The notes below the pieces were generated by a model. That model did not search any database. It was not told where the DNA came from and was given only the letters and a program-made list of their open reading frames with translations. Shown in pieces: positions 61,364 through 64,000 of a DNA stretch of 64,000 nt. Positions within the stretch are counted from its first letter, which is position 1. The number at the start of each line of letters is the position of its first letter. This DNA comes from Prevotella sp902465605 (GTDB lineage Bacteria > Bacteroidota > Bacteroidia > Bacteroidales > Bacteroidaceae): the NCBI GenBank assembly GCA_902465605.1, contig CABQNT010000005.1:1-64000 (forward strand), given 5' to 3'. Both the position numbers and the translations under genes were made by a program.

Positions 61364-62998
61364 TTAAAAATTAAATGCCATACCGAATGAAAAACTGGGT
61401 TGGTGCATGGGAGTCCGACGTTTAAAGGTGTCAGTAAGATAAGTCCGTGTGCCATCCTGTGATTCTTGAACACGGTTCCTCAGTTCATACGTGTATTCAG
61501 GTTCAGCGTAGTCATAATTAAGATTTGTCTTGAACGACATGCCATGCTTGTAGGCCCACGTCAAGGAGAGCCCCGTGCTGTATAGGGGCGTTTTGTTCGA
61601 CTTAATCGTTAAAAAGTTACCATCATGGATGCCTCGTCCATCGCCCAGGTCATCCAACCATCTTGTCAGCTCTCCCTTTTCATCTAGGCTCTTAAAATAT
61701 TGTTTGTCATTTGCGGAAATTGGAGTAAGGGCATTGCGCAGACCCTCAACATCCACATCGGCGATGGCATCGATGTCATAGTCGGTCGTGTGTCTTCTAC
61801 CAATCAGCACCTTGCTGCCTAAGCGCAATCGGCTGGTAAGGGGATAAGAGAAATAGGCACCCGCACTGAAATCGAACATGCCCACATGATTGGATTCCAG
61901 TCCTACGAAGTTCACGAATCTCTCTTTTAAATCATTTTGCAGGCCATGTGCGTACATATTATATTTGAACCCATGCGACAAATCAATGGTAGCAGTAACA
62001 GGCATGGTCGTTACGCGAAGTCTTCCGCCTATTCCGATGTAATCATTCAAGAAATAAGCACTCTCAACCGCTACGCCTATGCTGGCACCCAAGTTCAGTT
62101 TCAAGCCTAAAGGATGGCTCGAGCCTTGCGTGCTGCCAGGAGCATAAGGTTGCATGTTCTCATCATAGTTGTCGTATACTTCTGGTGCTTTGAAGCGTTG
62201 CATCCTGGCTGCCATGTCTATGTTGATGGCAAAAAATGAGGGTCGGTTTGAGATGTTGGGCGTAATATCTTCCAGATTGCTTCTCCTCAGGCCTTTATCC
62301 TTGAATATCAGGTCACCCAGGGCATAGCCAATGTCTGTGGCTAAAATGCCTATTCCCGCTCCAACCAACACGTCGTTTACCCAATGCCTGTTGTTCAAAA
62401 TGCGGCAAATGCCCGTTGCTGTAGCAACTGAATACCCAGCTATGCTGTACCATGGGCTACGCGTAAGTCCATACTCTTTGTGCAAGATGGTTGCAGCAAC
62501 AAACGCTGTAGCCGTGTGCCCCGAAGGGAAAGAGTTGCGTTTAGTGCCATCTGGACGAAGCTCTTTTGTGGTGTGTTTCATGGTGTTGACTATTCCTGCC
62601 ATCATGACAAACGACATGGCGTTGCTTACCGCAAGACGTTGAAGTGAACTTCGTCCTTGAACGCCAGCCGTGTTCAGAACCCACGTTGTTAGCAGAGGGC
62701 TGTATTGTGCGTAGTTATCCCAAGTGGTCTTGAACGTTGGTTGAAAATAATGTCGGAGAGACCGAAAGTCTTCTTTGCGAGATTTCACGACAAATCCCGA
62801 GGCGATGAATCCCAATCCCATGTAAGTAAAATCCTGTTTCAATGCCTTCTTCGCATTGAAATTAGTAACAGGTGTGAGGATGGGGGATGGTGTTAACGCC
62901 GTAGTGTCAGTCACAGCTGAAAAAACAGCTTTCGATAGCAGCAAGAACAGCGTCACGCATACAATGAATTGACGTGAAACAGGATGATGAATGTTCAT
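61364..62998 (-). CDS. PAP2-family phosphatase fused to a C-terminal beta-barrel-like region
   Basis: Predicted lipid phosphatase (544 aa). After a signal-like N-terminus, residues about 50-235 form a PAP2 domain with all three motifs: Lys141 to Arg148-Pro149 (KHTTKELRP), SFPSGH at 156-161, and Arg199-x5-His205-x3-Asp209. The remaining 300 residues have no helices of membrane type but alternating strands ending in an aromatic residue (PSFSFGMAFNF), as in an outer-membrane barrel. The combination suggests a phosphatase acting on lipid A, phospholipid or undecaprenyl pyrophosphate near the outer membrane. Substrate and exact location are inference. Confidence 0.85.
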   Translation of the reverse strand: MNIHHPVSRQFIVCVTLFLLLSKAVFSAVTDTTALTPSPILTPVTNFNAKKALKQDFTYMGLGFIASGFVVKSRKEDFRSLRHYFQPTFKTTWDNYAQYSPLLTTWVLNTAGVQGRSSLQRLAVSNAMSFVMMAGIVNTMKHTTKELRPDGTKRNSFPSGHTATAFVAATILHKEYGLTRSPWYSIAGYSVATATGICRILNNRHWVNDVLVGAGIGILATDIGYALGDLIFKDKGLRRSNLEDITPNISNRPSFFAINIDMAARMQRFKAPEVYDNYDENMQPYAPGSTQGSSHPLGLKLNLGASIGVAVESAYFLNDYIGIGGRLRVTTMPVTATIDLSHGFKYNMYAHGLQNDLKERFVNFVGLESNHVGMFDFSAGAYFSYPLTSRLRLGSKVLIGRRHTTDYDIDAIADVDVEGLRNALTPISANDKQYFKSLDEKGELTRWLDDLGDGRGIHDGNFLTIKSNKTPLYSTGLSLTWAYKHGMSFKTNLNYDYAEPEYTYELRNRVQESQDGTRTYLTDTFKRRTPMHQPSFSFGMAFNF

Positions 62999-63059
62999 TT
63001 ACGATGATATAATAGTTGCTCACAGACCATTGTAGAATAATGGAATCTGTTTGAGTGTG

Positions 63060-63090
63060 CAAAGTTACATCATATTTTTGTAGTACGCAA
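63060..63090 (-). promoter_or_regulatory. Promoter of the PAP2 gene
   Basis: Minus-strand TAACTTTG (63060-63067) with TTG (63088-63090) 20 bp upstream. The leader to ATG 62998 is about 55 nt. Confidence 0.65.
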
Positions 63091-63151
63091 CCAGATGTAA
63101 AATGAAGAATATAAATTTGACACATTTCATGATATTACCAATTTATTTTTC

Positions 63152-63159
63152 TACCTTTG
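63152..63159 (+). promoter_or_regulatory. -7 box of the DUF4230 gene
   Basis: TACCTTTG, 91 bp before ATG 63251; no clear -33 element. Confidence 0.45.
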
Positions 63160-63250
63160 TAAAACATAAATTACTCAACAATACGAAAATGCCCTTGCTT
63201 CAACATGTAGCTTTTAGCGTTTTCAGTATCGTAACACGCACAAGACAGAC

Positions 63251-63922
63251 ATGCGATCATACCTATTTATCCTCAGTTGCATCATTGCATTTTGCTCCTG
63301 TTCGCACAAAAAAACAGAAGAGGGAATCGCTCCTATGGACACGATTCCAACCATGGTGATGCAGATACAAAAGTGTTCTAAACTGTATACCACTGAAGTA
63401 CATGTTCACAAGATTGTTACACATGACGACCAGCTGAAGCTCAACGGTTCTTTCATGAAGAAAGATTTTAGTGTCAACCTTCCGTTGGGCAGGCGGAAGA
63501 TTGCCATTCCGATGGATGCCACACTGAAAGCTTATGTTGATTTTAGTAATTTCAGCGAAGAGAACGTGCAAAAGAAGGGGCAAAAGATTGAGATTATCTT
63601 ACCAGATCCTCGGGTGACACTCACGTCAACTCGCATCAATCATGAAGAAATCAAACAGTATGTAGCGCTCACTCGCAGCAACTTCTCTGACGAAGAACTC
63701 GCCAGTTACGGTCAACAAGGGCGTAATGCCATCATCAATGACATCAATTCACTGGGCATTATCGACCTGGCTCGTGAAAGTGCTGCCCGCACGTTGATAC
63801 CGATGATAGAGCAAATGGGGTATCGTGAGGAAGACATCACCATCTCTTTCCGAAAGCAATTCACATTGGAAGACATCAAGACACTTCTCGACAAAACAAT
63901 GATTGAACATGGAAACAAATAA
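63251..63922 (+). CDS. DUF4230-type lipoprotein
   Basis: Exported 223-aa protein with a lipoprotein-like signal (MRSYLFILSCIIAFCSCSHKK; modified Cys probably 15 or 17). The mature part has the layout I associate with DUF4230 proteins: an N-terminal strand-rich domain (about 35-125, with a KAYVDFSNF segment and PDPRVTLTSTRINHEE) and a C-terminal helical part (GRNAIINDINSLGIIDLARESAARTLIPMIEQMGY). Function unknown. The next gene begins inside its last codons, so the two are coupled. Confidence 0.75.
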   Translation: MRSYLFILSCIIAFCSCSHKKTEEGIAPMDTIPTMVMQIQKCSKLYTTEVHVHKIVTHDDQLKLNGSFMKKDFSVNLPLGRRKIAIPMDATLKAYVDFSNFSEENVQKKGQKIEIILPDPRVTLTSTRINHEEIKQYVALTRSNFSDEELASYGQQGRNAIINDINSLGIIDLARESAARTLIPMIEQMGYREEDITISFRKQFTLEDIKTLLDKTMIEHGNK

Positions 63923-64000
63923 CAATAAAACGCACAACTTGCTCAACCGTCTGTCCAAGACATCAGGGAAGGTTGTTTTTTCCATCATCATCATCTTGCT
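63909..64000 (+). CDS. Truncated by window end: N-terminus of a membrane-anchored protein
   Basis: ATG 63909 lies 14 bases before the end of the DUF4230 gene in another frame and opens a frame that stays open to the window edge (30 codons). It begins with a polar Asn/Lys-rich stretch and then a hydrophobic run (GKVVFSIIIIL), probably one membrane segment. Too little is visible to name it; a second envelope protein coupled to DUF4230 is likely. Confidence 0.6.
   Translation, partial: METNNNKTHNLLNRLSKTSGKVVFSIIIIL

Overview
The window reads as chromosomal DNA of a Bacteroidales bacterium, most probably Prevotella in the broad sense. The reasons are: promoters of the Bacteroidetes type (a -7 box TAnnTTTG, often with a TTG about 20 bp upstream), little use of Shine-Dalgarno sites, a complex I operon lacking nuoE, nuoF and nuoG, type IX secretion-style C-terminal domains, DUF3078 and PorT-type outer-membrane proteins, a pyrophosphate-dependent phosphofructokinase and a membrane pyrophosphatase. 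The genus is inferred from gene content only. No rRNA, tRNA, CRISPR array, integrase or transposase was seen; the region is mostly core chromosome.

Layout. 0-7.3 kb: a GH43 lipoprotein, then a leftward cluster (90-aa protein, acyltransferase, large N-acetylmuramoyl-L-alanine amidase, 111-aa protein, YgiQ radical SAM protein). 7.4-11.5 kb: PPi-dependent PFK, a 258-bp MITE-like element, a GH25 lysozyme and prmA. 11.5-22.9 kb: a Tyr/Trp/Gly-rich secreted protein with a FadL-type porin, then a leftward operon pyrG-yidC-S9 peptidase-MFS transporter, and a divergent DUF3078 protein. 23-29.6 kb: valS coupled to a clostripain-like lipoprotein, mazG, a small lipoprotein and RNase Z. 29.6-34.7 kb: an envelope operon (small secreted protein, L,D-transpeptidase, ECF sigma factor, probable anti-sigma protein, Spy-like protein, truA, EamA transporter). 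34.7-38.5 kb: dapA, an RluA-type pseudouridine synthase, a 52-aa membrane protein, a candidate structured small RNA of about 295 nt, and a secreted protein with a sorting-type tail. 39.3-49.6 kb: nuoA-B-CD-H-I-J-K-L-M-N with a strong terminator. 50-58 kb: DUF805, uvrA with a type-B sorting-domain protein, then a LysM/periplasmic-binding protein, a PorT-like barrel and a POT transporter. 58-64 kb: a His-rich mini-protein, hppA, a PAP2/beta-barrel fusion, a DUF4230 lipoprotein and the start of one more gene.

How the genes work together: pfp and hppA both use pyrophosphate as an energy currency. The NADH-input-less Nuo complex builds an ion gradient. Several genes serve the cell envelope (amidase, lysozyme, L,D-transpeptidase, YidC, FadL, PorT-like, PAP2).

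Most unusual signal: five intergenic arrays (10.46, 27.91, 38.81, 49.66 and 60.89 kb) share one architecture, a 16-bp AT-rich quasi-palindrome related to AAAGTCATTGAGTTTG plus a variable 6-bp spacer, repeated at 22 bp. Four arrays keep 22 bp exactly and one drifts by 1 bp. They lie mostly at gene 3' ends; one array supplies the mazG stop codon and another folds into two hairpins between convergent genes. I know of no described family matching this. The structured RNA candidate at 37.0-37.3 kb is the second item worth following.
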